From assembly GCA_963812075.1 (NCBI GenBank), contig CAWETN010000008.1, forward strand, positions 434,001-498,000: DNA of 64,000 nucleotides. Reading direction: 5' to 3'. Under the pieces are notes generated by a model, which saw nothing but the letters and a program-made list of their open reading frames with translations, made no database searches and had not been told where the DNA came from. The stretch is from JAMXLO01 sp963812075 (GTDB lineage: Bacteria; Pseudomonadota; Alphaproteobacteria; Acetobacterales; Acetobacteraceae). The translations under genes were made by a program, and so were the position numbers. Numbering within the stretch: the stretch's first letter is position 1; every line of letters starts with the position of its first letter. Below, piece after piece: positions 63,850 through 64,000 of this stretch.

Positions 63850-63870
63850 CGGCCGGAGCGTAGCCGGCCG
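63850..63870. terminator. GC hairpin between convergent genes
   Basis: CGGCCGG (63850-63856) pairs with CCGGCCG (63864-63870) around a seven-base loop, just between the stops of the NHL gene and the patatin-like gene. There is no T-run, so it may work as a Rho-independent-like pause or mRNA 3' end protector in both directions. Confidence 0.5.
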
Positions 63871-64000
63871 CTAGTCGTCCAGCCGATGCACGTCGTGCAC
63901 GATGATGCCGCCTTCGTCCGGCGGCATTGCCAGCCATTCTTTGTGGCGCAGCGTGCGCTCGGTATCGCGACGGCCGGCGTCCCAGTGCTCGCGCATCGAG
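63871..64000 (-). CDS. C-terminus of a patatin-like phospholipase, partial
   Basis: Only the last 42 codons are in the window. They read MREHWDAGRRDTERTLRHKE, WLAMPPDEGGIIVHDVHRLD. This resembles the tail of bacterial patatin-like phospholipases (a REHWxAGxxDTxRTLRH pattern). The frame is open to the right edge. Catalytic GxSxG and DGG would lie outside, so the call rests on the tail alone. Confidence 0.5.
   Translation of the reverse strand, partial: SMREHWDAGRRDTERTLRHKEWLAMPPDEGGIIVHDVHRLDD

Overview
The window is GC-rich DNA from an alphaproteobacterium, most likely Rhodospirillales/Acetobacteraceae. The reasons are strong G/C use at third codon positions, a rhizobial imp-like type VI secretion (T6SS) gene order, twin-arginine-type signals on solute-binding proteins, a set of TRAP and peptide ABC transporters, and a 3-oxoacyl/acetoacetyl-CoA reductase. 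The family assignment is an inference; no rRNA or tRNA gene is present to test it.

Region 1 (1-23.26 kb) is a nearly complete T6SS. A leftward unit reads tssA, then tssB-tssC-tssC2-tagJ-tssE-tssF, and runs off the left edge (tssG would come next). A recognisable sigma70-type promoter precedes tssB. clpV and hcp are read rightward and end at an intrinsic terminator. A second leftward unit reads vgrG, a DUF6931-like gene, tagH(FHA), tssJ, tssK, tssL, tssM, tagF, pppA, with several GTGA/ATGA stop-start overlaps. Sheath, baseplate, membrane complex, tube, spike, ATPase and phosphorylation-type control (FHA, phosphatase) are all represented. No PAAR gene, kinase, effector or immunity gene was recognised.

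Region 2 (23.8-32.2 kb) is a leftward operon. It holds a FAD amine/D-amino-acid oxidase-like gene, an SDR dehydrogenase and a complete five-gene peptide/opine ABC importer. Region 3 (32.3-49 kb) is a mosaic of single metabolic and signalling genes: DUF4239 membrane protein, cupin, CGNR regulator diverging from a VOC-fold gene, acetoacetyl-CoA reductase, LLM-class oxidoreductase, N-acyl-D-amino-acid deacylase, DUF2147, a second SDR, a flavoprotein, an orphan solute-binding protein, a GAF-GGDEF-EAL protein, an MFS exporter, a TolB/TPR protein, and a 57-residue peptide gene in front of a DUF6065-like gene. Region 4 (49.7-53.9 kb) is a tightly packed cell-wall operon (MltB-type transglycosylase, RlpA, D,D-carboxypeptidase) followed by tmk and a small secreted protein. 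Region 5 (54.1-63.9 kb) has a shortened SAM-cyclase-ATPase gene and a carboxylate module: TRAP DctPQM, an MmgE/PrpD protein and an HMG-CoA-lyase-like protein, with a divergent PEP-mutase/isocitrate-lyase-family lyase and an NHL beta-propeller protein. The end of a patatin-like gene closes the window.

A striking overall property is that about seventeen genes carry reading-frame breaks while conserved motifs continue in the shifted frame. In every break resolved by hand, removing one extra base restores the protein. The breaks cluster at 4.6-5.7 kb and 19.2-32.2 kb. I read these as insertion errors in the assembly, not as decay, and annotate those genes as single CDSs with frameshifts.
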